NCBI GenBank assembly: GCA_025980625.1
Contig: JAICXG010000032.1
Location: 1-17,209, forward strand
DNA length: 17,209 nt
Direction: 5' to 3'
Source: Chthoniobacterales bacterium
GTDB taxonomy: Bacteria > Verrucomicrobiota > Verrucomicrobiia > Chthoniobacterales > UBA10450
Part shown: positions 1-7,323 of the stretch, piece by piece
Position numbering within the stretch: the first letter of the stretch is position 1
Layout: each line of letters starts with the position of its first letter
Notes under the pieces: model-generated
Told to the model about the DNA's origin: nothing
The model's input: the letters and a program-made list of their open reading frames with translations, nothing else
The model's database searches: none
Made by a program: the position numbers and the translations under genes

Positions 1-165
1 CAAGCTTCTTTTCTGACATTCACGAGGGCAAATGCCTTACGTTTTTGTAAGAGGAAACACAGATTATCTGGGGCTGCTCAGGGTCGCGGTTTGCCCTGGA
101 GAAGCGAGTGGGGAACGCAAGCTGCTCATAATTTCCATAATCGAAGTTGGAACGAGCCATACCTT

Positions 166-170
166 GGAGA
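166..170 (+). promoter_or_regulatory. Shine-Dalgarno deciding the start of the 180-1373 gene
   Basis: GGAGA lies 9 nt before the ATG at 180. It supports that start over the in-frame ATG at 147, which would place 11 extra residues before an otherwise canonical signal peptide. The 179 bases upstream hold only weak features: CATAAT at 127-132 and 136-141 without a matching -35, and a 5-bp CAGGG/CCCTG hairpin at 79-98. Confidence 0.5.
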
Positions 171-179
171 CAGCAAATT

Positions 180-1373
180 ATGAAATTGATCCGCACTTTC
201 CTTCTCACCGTTGCTTGTTCTTTCTCCCTTGGCGCTCTGCCATTTGCTCTCGCTGAACCTGAGCCGACCGCCACCCCGCATGAAGAGCCTAGTGGCACTC
301 CGCACGAAGAACCATCAGCCACTCCCAATCAGGACCCGGGTGATAATCACGACGGCGACGACGGAGACGACGATCAGGGCGATGATGACGGCGGCGAAGT
401 CGAACATGGCGGGCTCAGTCTGCGTGGTCTCTATGAAGGGACCACCGCGACCGGTGCGCTGGCCGTGCTTTACGTCGAGTCCAACACGCATGTGCAGATC
501 AATATCCTTGACACCACTGGGCAGGAGATTGATTTCGCCGAGGGCCTGCTCAGCAATGGCACGTTCGCCTTTACCCTGACAAATGGGCAGGCGATCGCCG
601 GCAACGCAAACGAGAACTCGATCGCCGTCACGCTGGGCGATCAGATGTTCACGGCCGAGCACGTAGAAACGTTCGGCGCGACGGCGGCGGCTGGACGTTA
701 CTTCGGTGTGGTCCAAGGCGTGGCCGCCGGGACGACGGTGATGTTCATCATCGACGCGCAAAACAACATCGTAATGGTGGAAAACGCCGCCGGTGTGCGC
801 ACCGGAGGTTATGGCACCGTGACAGTGCCGGCAGATGGTTCCACCACTTACTCCTTTACTCTCGATCATTCCATCGGCAGTAGCACGCCGATCACAGGCA
901 CATTCACGATCGTCGATGGAGTGTTCAGCGGCAGTTTCACGACGAGCGACGGCACCTTCACAGTCACTTCATTCAAGGAGTCCCTTGCTAATCGCATGGC
1001 TAACATCTCGACCCGCGGTCTCGTTGGACCAGGACAGGGTCAACTGATCGGCGGCTTCATCATTACCGGCGGACCCAAGACGGTGATAATCCGTGCCATC
1101 GGGCCGTCGCTCACTGCCGCCGGTGTCTCGCCGGCAGCGGCCGATCCAGCATTGCAGTTGTTCGCCGGCTCGACTGCGCTGGCCGCGAATGACGATTGGG
1201 GCACAAACGCGAACGCGGCCCAAATCACAGCGAGCGGCCTCGCTCCGCAGGACGCAAAGGAAGCGGCGCTCCTTGTCCGGCTCGAGCCAGGGCAATACAC
1301 CACCGTCGTAACGAATAACGATGGCTCGACCGCAATCGCATTGGTCGAGGTTTACGAGATGGCTGGAGACTAA
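180..1373 (+). CDS. Secreted Asp-rich protein with Verrucomicrobia-type C-terminal domain
   Basis: Predicted exported protein of 397 aa; molecular function unknown. The ATG at 180 is preferred over the upstream ATG at 147 because GGAGA (166-170) lies 9 nt before it and the product then begins with a typical signal peptide (MKLIRTFLLTV..., cleavage near ALA at about residue 25). After it come two TPHEEPS-like repeats (about 31-48) and a very acidic Asp/Gly stretch (about 52-70), which could bind Ca2+ or act as a spacer. A beta-rich middle region follows (about 75-270). The last ~120 residues, from about 275, contain ISTRGLVGPG, GGFII, RAIGPSL, NDDWGTN and end in LVEVYEM. This C-terminal domain recurs at the ends of many secreted proteins of Spartobacteria and relatives, by recognition from memory; a surface-anchoring or sorting role is inference. 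A second small secreted ORF follows 60 nt downstream on the same strand. Confidence 0.82.
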   Translation: MKLIRTFLLTVACSFSLGALPFALAEPEPTATPHEEPSGTPHEEPSATPNQDPGDNHDGDDGDDDQGDDDGGEVEHGGLSLRGLYEGTTATGALAVLYVESNTHVQINILDTTGQEIDFAEGLLSNGTFAFTLTNGQAIAGNANENSIAVTLGDQMFTAEHVETFGATAAAGRYFGVVQGVAAGTTVMFIIDAQNNIVMVENAAGVRTGGYGTVTVPADGSTTYSFTLDHSIGSSTPITGTFTIVDGVFSGSFTTSDGTFTVTSFKESLANRMANISTRGLVGPGQGQLIGGFIITGGPKTVIIRAIGPSLTAAGVSPAAADPALQLFAGSTALAANDDWGTNANAAQITASGLAPQDAKEAALLVRLEPGQYTTVVTNNDGSTAIALVEVYEMAGD

Positions 1374-1433
1374 CACGCGCACAAGACATTCGAGCGAAAA
1401 TGCAGTAGACGTGAGCGTCACCACCAATCCGGT

Positions 1434-1703
1434 ATGAAACTGACTCATCTGCTCTTTGTCGCCGCGCTCATTGCCGGGCTAACCTTATCCGGCAACGCGC
1501 AGCAACCCTCGTCCGCCGCCACGCCTTTGGGCACACCAGCTCCGACTGCTTCACCTACTCCGGGGAAGTTGCACCCGCATCGCGGTCACCACCATCACCG
1601 CGGCCGAGCGATGCAGAATCGCGAGATGCGCAAAGAACAACGCGCCAGACACCGAAGCAATCCGCAGATAACACCTACACCTTCGGCTTCGCCATCGCGA
1701 TGA
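1434..1703 (+). CDS. Small secreted His/Arg-rich protein
   Basis: Hypothetical protein of 89 aa that I do not recognise as a named family. Residues 1-23 form a clear signal peptide (MKLTHLLFVAALIAGLTLSG, Ala-Gln just after), so export is likely. The mature part is low-complexity: a Thr/Pro/Ala stretch (TPAPTASPTPG), a basic His cluster HRGHHHHRGR at about residues 48-57, an Arg/Glu/Lys segment (MRKEQRARHR), and a second TPTPSASPS tail. The His cluster could bind Ni2+, Cu2+ or Zn2+, but that is inference from composition only. There is no convincing Shine-Dalgarno before the ATG. It follows the secreted Asp-rich protein by 60 nt on the same strand and shares its Thr/Pro-rich spacer style, so co-transcription is possible. 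The signal peptide is the main argument that this is a real gene. Confidence 0.55.
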   Translation: MKLTHLLFVAALIAGLTLSGNAQQPSSAATPLGTPAPTASPTPGKLHPHRGHHHHRGRAMQNREMRKEQRARHRSNPQITPTPSASPSR

Positions 1704-1836
1704 GTTACCGGCGAGTTGCGCACCGGGAGGGAATTGATGCGGCTGTTGACCTCGCATCTCGCCGCGCCCACCGGGCACACTCGTTAGGCAGCGGAGTGGA
1801 TCGGTGCGGCCGTCACGTATCCCAGTCGGGAGCTGG

Positions 1837-2337
1837 TCAGCCGAAGAGCATCAAGGAATGCTCAAACTCGGGTAATTGCACCATGCGCTCAAATCGTAAG
1901 CCGAGCTTCTTCAGAAGATAAATCGAGACTGCATTGGAGCTTGCGGTGACTGCAATGATTCGCGCTAAGCGCAGAGTCTCGCGACCGTAGGCCAAGACCG
2001 CGGCGGCGGCTTCATAGGTGTAACCTTTTCCGTTATGACGGCGCAGCATCGCGTAACCAATCTCGACATCCTCGAGCGATGGACGCTTCACGAATCCGCA
2101 GAATCCCACCGGCTCTCCCGTCCCTTGTAACTCGACGACATAGAATCCAAAGCCATATTGCGCGTAGCTGGGCAGGATCTTCTCCTCCATCCAGCGCTCC
2201 GCGGCCGCCGGCGAACGGATGCCGCGATCGGCGACATTGGCGATGAATTCCGGCTCGTTCATGATCTCGTGCAGGAAGACCGCGTCCTCCCGAATCATTT
2301 CGCGGAGGCGGAGGCGGGCAGTCTGAAGAAGTGTCAT
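1837..2337 (-). CDS. GNAT family N-acetyltransferase (RimJ/RimL-like)
   Basis: A 166-aa protein of the Acetyltransf_3 branch of the GNAT superfamily, which transfers acetyl from acetyl-CoA to an amine; the substrate cannot be told from sequence. It opens with the characteristic TARLRLREMIREDA (residues about 6-19). It has the beta4-strand GEPVGFCGF (about 74-82) and the acetyl-CoA pyrophosphate-binding motif RRHNGKGYTYEA (about 99-110), then a C-terminal RIIAVTASSNAVSIYLLKKLGLRFE that is typical of RimL-like enzymes ('N..S..ll.klGf'). The length is normal for the family, and the protein is cytoplasmic with no signal peptide. The start has no clear Shine-Dalgarno. It lies 139 nt downstream of the DUF2383 gene on the same strand, so co-transcription is possible but not shown. 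Its 3' end converges on the small secreted gene. Confidence 0.88.
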   Translation of the reverse strand: MTLLQTARLRLREMIREDAVFLHEIMNEPEFIANVADRGIRSPAAAERWMEEKILPSYAQYGFGFYVVELQGTGEPVGFCGFVKRPSLEDVEIGYAMLRRHNGKGYTYEAAAAVLAYGRETLRLARIIAVTASSNAVSIYLLKKLGLRFERMVQLPEFEHSLMLFG

Positions 2338-2476
2338 CGCAAAACGAAAACTGAATGCTGAAAAACCGGCGTTTCACAAGAAGGCTTCGGAATCCCGAAA
2401 CTCCCGCCGCTTCCTTCCGTAGTTTACCTACCGGATGCGGACCGCGAAAGGCTCCTATCTTGCTGGCTCTGTCAGC

Positions 2477-2932
2477 TTATGTCTGGGCCGTCGCGTCGCG
2501 CAGACTGCGAATCTTGTCGTGTGCCCTCTTTACTTCGGTCGATTGCCGCCTAACGATCTCTCGGATGGGCGCGGGTAGCTCTTCTTCCATCGCCTTGTCG
2601 TAGGCGTCCACCGCCGCGTCTTCGCCGCGCTCGGCTTCGGCCAGAATTGCATGGCGATCGTGATTGGTCACGGCGCTCTTGATGTTGATCCAGGCGCGAT
2701 GCATTGCCCCGGTCGCGCTGCTTGAATCTTCCGGGTCCGGCTCGCCCATATTCACAACTTCGCTTTGCAGTTCGCCGGCAAATTGCGAACGCTGCAACGA
2801 CAGCGTGTCGAACAGGGTTTTAAGCTGCGGATCGTCGACGCCGCCGGCCGATTGCTTAAAACCTTCCTGCCCGTCTTTCAGCGTTTCGATAAGATTGTTC
2901 AATGTCGAAATAATTTCTTTCTTTTGGCTCAT
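2477..2932 (-). CDS. PA2169-family four-helix-bundle protein (DUF2383)
   Basis: A 151-aa cytoplasmic protein matching the DUF2383/PA2169 family of ferritin-like four-helix-bundle proteins. Visible hallmarks are the N-terminal helix (IISTLNNLIETLKDGQEGFKQSA), the second helix around LFDTLSLQRSQFAGELQSEV, and a third with GAMHRAWINIKSAVT. The fourth helix carries AILAEAERGEDAAVDAYDKAME and the C-terminal IREIVRRQSTEVKRAHDKIRSLRD. The Glu/His pattern on helices 2-4 is compatible with metal binding, as in ferritin-like folds, but the family's function is not established; it is often linked to stress. It is divergent from the DUF5069 gene across an 88-nt gap. One copy of the recurring TCGTTAGGC motif lies inside it (2548-2556), encoding the V-R of EIVRRQ. 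Confidence 0.87.
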   Translation of the reverse strand: MSQKKEIISTLNNLIETLKDGQEGFKQSAGGVDDPQLKTLFDTLSLQRSQFAGELQSEVVNMGEPDPEDSSSATGAMHRAWINIKSAVTNHDRHAILAEAERGEDAAVDAYDKAMEEELPAPIREIVRRQSTEVKRAHDKIRSLRDATAQT

Positions 2933-2950
2933 ATGAGCGATTCGAAAACC

Positions 2951-3000
2951 GGCGCGCGTCTGCGTCCCTTTGCGACTGATTTAAGCGCGTGCCGCGCGCC
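2951..3000. repeat. GC-only inverted repeat in a divergent intergenic region
   Basis: GGCGCGCG at 2951-2958 is mirrored perfectly by CGCGCGCC at 2993-3000, with 34 nt between, in the 88-nt gap separating the divergent DUF2383 and DUF5069 genes. It could be a hairpin in the DUF5069 leader or a palindromic binding site. The sequence is low-complexity GC, so chance is a real alternative. No clear -10/-35 pair was found in the gap on either strand. Confidence 0.3.
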
Positions 3001-3020
3001 AGGCGCGATTTGGTTGTGTC

Positions 3021-3476
3021 ATGAACACACAAGCAAAAGGCAAAGACCTCACGCAAGAACCGCCGCGCAGCCCGAATCTGGAACTCGGCGGGTATGTGAT
3101 CCTCGCGCGCACTCTCGACAAATGCCGGGCGCTGCTGTCGGGCGACATCGATGGATATCATTTCGATTGTCCGCTCGATAACATGCTTTTCGGCTGGAAA
3201 GGGATCAAAGGAGACGACTTCAAAGCAGCCGTCGCGGCAGGCAAAGATGACGACGAGATGGTGCAATGGGTCGACGCGCACGGAGAAAAGAAATCAACCG
3301 AAGAGAAGGAGCGCTGGGCGGAGGAGACGCGCAGGAGCTCTCTCTATAACGATCCGGAGAAGCGCGAGTTTTTCGTCGAAGAGACGCGTAAGCTGGGCCT
3401 CACTCCCGAGACGACGACGCTCTTCGAATGGCTCGAAGCGGACGATCGGGCGAGTTACCCGCAGGTTCTCGCCTAA
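3021..3476 (+). CDS. DUF5069 domain-containing protein
   Basis: A 151-aa cytoplasmic protein of unknown function. It fits DUF5069 through its N-terminal signature KDLTQEPPRSPNLELGGYVILARTLDKCRA (residues about 8-37), followed by a GDIDGYHFDCPLDNMLF segment (about 41-57). The middle matches the family style WKGIKGDDFKAAVAAGKDDDEMVQWV, and the charged C-terminus runs to FEWLEADDRASYPQVLA. The whole chain is the domain, so length is normal. The start ATG at 3021 has only a weak upstream purine stretch. It ends GCC TAA CGA, so its stop codon lies inside a copy of the recurring GCCTAACGA motif. A terminator hairpin follows within 40 nt, indicating a single-gene unit. No enzymatic function should be assigned. 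Confidence 0.85.
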   Translation: MNTQAKGKDLTQEPPRSPNLELGGYVILARTLDKCRALLSGDIDGYHFDCPLDNMLFGWKGIKGDDFKAAVAAGKDDDEMVQWVDAHGEKKSTEEKERWAEETRRSSLYNDPEKREFFVEETRKLGLTPETTTLFEWLEADDRASYPQVLA

Positions 3477-3510
3477 CGACTTCGTCGCAGAATCACGCCC
3501 CTAAGCTGCC

Positions 3511-3539
3511 GCCCCTCGGCGCGGCGACGGGGCCGTTTT
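3511..3539 (+). terminator. Rho-independent terminator after the DUF5069 gene
   Basis: GCCCC-TCG (3511-3518) can pair with CGA-c-GGGGC (3525-3533), giving an 8-bp GC-rich stem with one bulged C and a 6-nt loop. TTTT follows at 3536-3539, two bases after the stem. It sits 35 nt after the TAA of the DUF5069 gene and before the UbiB gene, where a terminator is expected. Confidence 0.6.
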
Positions 3540-3586
3540 ACCGGCCAATTCCGTTATAAAACTTGGACGGCTACACCCGCCGCACG

Positions 3587-5251
3587 ATGGGCATTTCACT
3601 GAAGCCACAACACCTCAAGCGATACCAGCAGATCGCCTGGATCTTCATGAAATACGGCCGGTCCGATCTCGTGAAGACGACCGGGCTGACGGAAGCCCTT
3701 GCCGCCGAGCAGCGCGTGCCACCGCAGGAGGCGGCGAAGGCAAATGAGCTGGCGAGCGATCTGGAGCAGCTCGGCCCGACCTTCGTCAAAGTAGGGCAAC
3801 TGCTTTCCACCCGCGTCGAACTGCTTCCGCCGCCCTATCTCGAGGCGCTTTCACGGCTGCAGGACGAGGTCGAGCCATTCGGCTTCGGCGAGGTCGAGAA
3901 AATTGTCAGCGAAGAGCTCGGCGTCCGCCTCTCGAAAGCCTTCTCCCATTTTGAAGACCAGCCGATGGCAGCAGCATCGTTAGGCCAGGTCCATCACGCC
4001 ACCTTGCGCGACGGGCGTCCGGTCGCAGTCAAAGTGCAGCGCCCGCACATCCGGGAACGGATGGTGGAAGATTTCGAGGCGCTCGGCGACATCGCCGAGT
4101 TTCTCGATGCGCACACCGAACTCGGAAAACGCTACGAATTCTGCCAGCTCCTCGAGCAATTCCGTCGCAGTCTTCTGCAGGAGCTCGATTATCGGCAGGA
4201 AGCGAGCAACCTCACGACTTTGCGCGAAAAACTCCGCCCCTTCCCGCGCATTATCGTTCCTGCCCCGGTTGCCGATTACTGCACCTCGCGCGTCCTCACG
4301 ATGGAGTTCGTGCCCGGAAAAAAAATCACCGAGCTGAGCTCGCTTGCGAAGATGGAGTTCGACGGCGCGGCGCTCGCCGAGGAAATGTTTCGCGCTTATC
4401 TCGAGCAAATCCTGGTGCACGGCTTCTTCCACGCCGACCCGCATCCCGGAAATGTCTTCATCACACCGGATTATCGGATCGCGCTGCTCGATCTCGGAAT
4501 GGTCGGCCGCATTATGCCGAGATTGCAGGAGCAGTTGCTCCAACTCCTGCTTGCGATTGCGGAAGGCAACGGCGACGAGGCCGCGAACATCGCGATCAAG
4601 ATTGGCGATCGCAAAGAAGATTTCGACAGCGCGCAATTCACCAGTCGCATTGCCGACATCGTCGCGAGGGAGAAGAGCGCGACGGTGGAACAACTCCAGG
4701 TTGGCCGACTCGTGCTCGAAGTCACGCAAGTGGCGGCAGAGAGCGGCGTGCGCGTCCCGCCCGAGCTCTCGATGCTCGGCAAGACGCTGCTCAATCTTGA
4801 TCAGGTCGGCCGCGCTCTCGCTCCGGAGTTCGACCCGAACGCTTCCATCCGGCGCAACGCCGCCGAGATCATGCAACAACGGCTCGTTAGGGGCCTTTCT
4901 CCGGGCAATCTCTTTAGTGGCGTACTCGAATTGAAGGACCTGCTCGCCCGTCTGCCCGCGCGGCTGAACAAGATCCTCGACGCGCTTTCGGACAACCAAT
5001 TCAAGGTCAGCGTCGACGCGATCGACGAACGAACCCTGATCGAAGGATTCCAGAAGGTCGCCAATCGCATCACCATGGGTCTGGTGCTGGCGGCGCTGAT
5101 TGTCGGGGCGGCAATGTTGATGCGGGTCGAGACGAGCTTCCGCATCTGGGGTTATCCTGGGTTCGCAATCATTTTCTTTCTCGTCGCCGCCGGGGGCGGG
5201 ATCGCGCTTCTCGTCAACATCCTTTTCTACGACAAATCAAATCGCGACTAA
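3587..5251 (+). CDS. UbiB/ABC1 (AarF-type) atypical kinase, membrane-anchored
   Basis: A 554-aa member of the UbiB/ABC1/ADCK protein-kinase-like family, which supports quinone (coenzyme Q) biosynthesis; family members act as ATPases or atypical kinases at the membrane. All hallmarks are present: the KVGQ motif (residues 68-71, inside TFVKVGQLLSTR), the Ala-rich replacement of the P-loop AAASLGQV (128-135), the ATP-binding Lys in VAVKV (K149), and ELDYRQEA (about 199-206). The catalytic-site motif HADPHPGN (282-289) and the metal-binding DLG (302-304) follow. Two C-terminal hydrophobic segments (about 500-520 and 525-545) are the usual membrane anchor. Length is normal. ATG at 3587 was chosen; an in-frame TTG at 3563 would add 8 residues, and neither has a clear Shine-Dalgarno. 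The S9 peptidase begins 32 nt downstream on the same strand. Without nearby quinone genes the exact quinone is unknown. Confidence 0.93.
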   Translation: MGISLKPQHLKRYQQIAWIFMKYGRSDLVKTTGLTEALAAEQRVPPQEAAKANELASDLEQLGPTFVKVGQLLSTRVELLPPPYLEALSRLQDEVEPFGFGEVEKIVSEELGVRLSKAFSHFEDQPMAAASLGQVHHATLRDGRPVAVKVQRPHIRERMVEDFEALGDIAEFLDAHTELGKRYEFCQLLEQFRRSLLQELDYRQEASNLTTLREKLRPFPRIIVPAPVADYCTSRVLTMEFVPGKKITELSSLAKMEFDGAALAEEMFRAYLEQILVHGFFHADPHPGNVFITPDYRIALLDLGMVGRIMPRLQEQLLQLLLAIAEGNGDEAANIAIKIGDRKEDFDSAQFTSRIADIVAREKSATVEQLQVGRLVLEVTQVAAESGVRVPPELSMLGKTLLNLDQVGRALAPEFDPNASIRRNAAEIMQQRLVRGLSPGNLFSGVLELKDLLARLPARLNKILDALSDNQFKVSVDAIDERTLIEGFQKVANRITMGLVLAALIVGAAMLMRVETSFRIWGYPGFAIIFFLVAAGGGIALLVNILFYDKSNRD

Positions 5252-5283
5252 CTCTCGCGTTCTCCCGGCGATGCGCTAAGAAG

Positions 5284-7323
5284 ATGCGCATGCTTGTGCG
5301 TGCTTTGTTTATTCTCTGCCTCTTCTCGATCAGATTTTCGTTAGGCGCGTCGCCCCCACATCTCCTCAAGCCGCAAGATTTCGCCGCGATTCGCGATGTT
5401 GACGAGCCCAATTTTTCTCCCGATGGCGAACGCGCTGTCTATGTCGTCGGAACCGTTGACCTAACGAAAGATAAGCAGCCAAAAAATCTCTGGCTCGCGA
5501 AGTGGGACGGCTCGGAGAATCGCGCGCTCACCTTTGGCGAAAACCAGCAGACACATCCGCGCTGGAGCCAGGACGGGAAATGGATCGCGTTTCTTTCCGG
5601 CCGCGGTGATGAGCGCGATAATGACCAGCTCTGGATCCTCTCCAGTGCGGGCGGCGAAGCCGAGCAACTGACCCGCGAAAAAGGAAGTGTGGACGATTTC
5701 GCATGGGCGCCCGACTCGCAGCGGCTCGTCCTCGTCGTGCACGATCCCGATCCGCGCGAGCCGCACGAGAAAGAGAAGGAAAAGAAGACCGTGCCGCCAA
5801 TCGTGATCGACCGGTTCCAGTTCAAAAAAGACATCGAAGGTTACCTGACGAACCGCTGGTCGCATTTAAAGCTGCTCGAGCTCGCCACCCATAAGGTCGA
5901 TCCCCTAACGAGCGGTAAATATGATGATCTGCTCCCGGCATGGTCGCCGGATGGCAGGCAGATCGCGTTCGTGACAAAACGCGGAGCCGATCCCGATCGC
6001 ACGGAGAACTGGGACATTTATCTGATCGAGCCGAAACCAGGCGCAACCGAGCGTCAGCTTACGACCACGCCCGAAGCCGATGCTCATCCCGATTGGGAAA
6101 GCGCCCCCGCCTGGAGCCCGGACAGCAGGACCATCGCCTACATCCACGGCGGCGATCCGAAGAAGATCGAATACGCGACGCGTTCGCTCGCGATCATCCC
6201 CGCAACAGGCGGCGAAGCGAAAATTTTGACGCCGAGTCTCGATCGCAACCTGGCCCAGCCGCATTGGAGTCCGGACGGCAAATCGATCCTCGTGATCGAA
6301 GAGAACGATCGCACCGAGACGCTCGTGCGCGTCTTTTTAGCCGGGGCCGCCGAGCCGGGCAGCTCTCCAATGCCGCTCGTTCCCAGCCGCCGCAAAACTA
6401 CCGCCTACGATCTAAGCCCGGGCGGCCAGCTCATCATCCGCGCCAGCACTCCGGATCGCCCTTACGAAATCTTTGCCGTCGAGAACGACAAGCTCCGCTG
6501 CCTGACGAAACAGAACGACGCCTGGCTGGCCAGCGTGTCGTTAGGCAAAGTCGAGGAGACCAGCTGCAAAAGCCAGGATGGAACCGAGGTGCACGGTTTC
6601 CTGGTCCATCCGCCTAACGAAAAGGCGAGCACGAAATTACCGGCGATTCTCCGCCCCCACGGCGGCCCGCAATCCGAGTACGCGAACGAATTTGATTTCG
6701 AGAAACAGCTTTTCGCCGCCAACGGTTATCTCGTCATCCTGCCGAACCCGCGCGGCTCGACTGGCCGGGGGACGGATTACGCAATGGGAATCTACGCGCG
6801 CTGGGGAAGCGTTGATGTCCAGGACGATCTGGCCGCGGTTGACGATGCAGTTGCGCGCGGTCTGGCCGACCCGAACCGGCTCGGCGTCGGCGGCTGGAGC
6901 TACGGCGGGATGTCGACCAACTGCCTGATCGCGAGCACCACCCGATTCAAAGCGGCCGTGAGCGGCGCCTCCATTTCCAACATCCTCGCCGGTTACGGGA
7001 CCGATCAATATATTCGCGATTACGAGTACGAGCTGGGCCGGCCGTGGGAACATCCGGAGGTGTGGGAGAAAGTTTCGTATCCGTTTTTGCACGCCGACCG
7101 GATCAAAACGCCGACGCTATTTCTCTGCGGCGAGAGCGACTTCAACGTCCCGTTGCTCAACAGCGAACAAATGTATCAGGCCCTGCGCTCGTTAGGCGTT
7201 CCGACTGAGCTGGTGATTTATCCCGGGCAATTTCATGGACTGAAAACGCCGAGCTACATCCTGGATCGTTACCAGCGCTTCCTGGGCTGGTTTGGGAAGT
7301 GGATTGGAAAGCCGTCTCCATGA
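5284..7323 (+). CDS. Secreted S9 family peptidase (prolyl oligopeptidase/acylaminoacyl-peptidase type)
   Basis: A 679-aa serine peptidase of clan SC, family S9, which typically cleaves short peptides. Residues 1-21 form a signal peptide (MRMLVRALFILCLFSIRFSLG), so it is probably periplasmic or secreted. Residues about 25-400 form a beta-propeller with repeated PD40-like 'W/FSPDG' blades (NFSPDGERAVYV, RWSQDGKWIAFLSG, AWSPDGRQIAFVT, AWSPDSRTIAYI, HWSPDGKSILVI). The C-terminal alpha/beta-hydrolase domain (about 430-675) contains RPHGGPQSEY and the nucleophile elbow GGWSYGGM (Ser539). It also has GESDFNVP (Asp619) and GQFHGL (His651), completing the expected Ser-Asp-His triad. A second ATG at 5290 is an equally possible start. 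The stop TGA overlaps the ATG of the next gene (ATGA, 7320-7323), implying translational coupling. Six copies of the TCGTTAGG motif lie within the gene. Confidence 0.93.
   Translation: MRMLVRALFILCLFSIRFSLGASPPHLLKPQDFAAIRDVDEPNFSPDGERAVYVVGTVDLTKDKQPKNLWLAKWDGSENRALTFGENQQTHPRWSQDGKWIAFLSGRGDERDNDQLWILSSAGGEAEQLTREKGSVDDFAWAPDSQRLVLVVHDPDPREPHEKEKEKKTVPPIVIDRFQFKKDIEGYLTNRWSHLKLLELATHKVDPLTSGKYDDLLPAWSPDGRQIAFVTKRGADPDRTENWDIYLIEPKPGATERQLTTTPEADAHPDWESAPAWSPDSRTIAYIHGGDPKKIEYATRSLAIIPATGGEAKILTPSLDRNLAQPHWSPDGKSILVIEENDRTETLVRVFLAGAAEPGSSPMPLVPSRRKTTAYDLSPGGQLIIRASTPDRPYEIFAVENDKLRCLTKQNDAWLASVSLGKVEETSCKSQDGTEVHGFLVHPPNEKASTKLPAILRPHGGPQSEYANEFDFEKQLFAANGYLVILPNPRGSTGRGTDYAMGIYARWGSVDVQDDLAAVDDAVARGLADPNRLGVGGWSYGGMSTNCLIASTTRFKAAVSGASISNILAGYGTDQYIRDYEYELGRPWEHPEVWEKVSYPFLHADRIKTPTLFLCGESDFNVPLLNSEQMYQALRSLGVPTELVIYPGQFHGLKTPSYILDRYQRFLGWFGKWIGKPSP

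Noticed and set aside
20..328. 102-codon minus-strand frame at the left edge
   Set aside because: Antisense to the signal peptide and acidic linker of the secreted protein; its Gly/Ser-rich start merely mirrors the TPHEEPS repeat.
1766..1776. GCCC-ACC-GGGC hairpin as a bidirectional terminator between convergent genes
   Set aside because: A 4-bp stem with a 3-nt loop and no T-tract on either strand is expected by chance in GC-rich DNA.
1846..1863. GAGCAT/ATGCTC hairpin near the acetyltransferase stop
   Set aside because: It lies inside the last codons of the coding region and has no T-tract after it, so chance or coding constraint is sufficient.
2386..2399. TTCGG-AATC-CCGAA hairpin between the acetyltransferase and DUF2383 genes
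   Set aside because: Five base pairs without a T-tract on the transcribed strand; too weak to call a terminator.
3980..4999. 339-codon open frame antisense to the UbiB gene
   Set aside because: It lies wholly under a gene with all UbiB motifs, its product is compositionally odd (Arg/Glu/His-rich without domain motifs), and long antisense frames are expected in GC-rich codon usage.
5243..5259. CGCGA/TCGCG hairpin over the UbiB stop codon as a terminator
   Set aside because: The stem has only 5 bp, there is no T run after it, and the next gene starts 25 nt later on the same strand.
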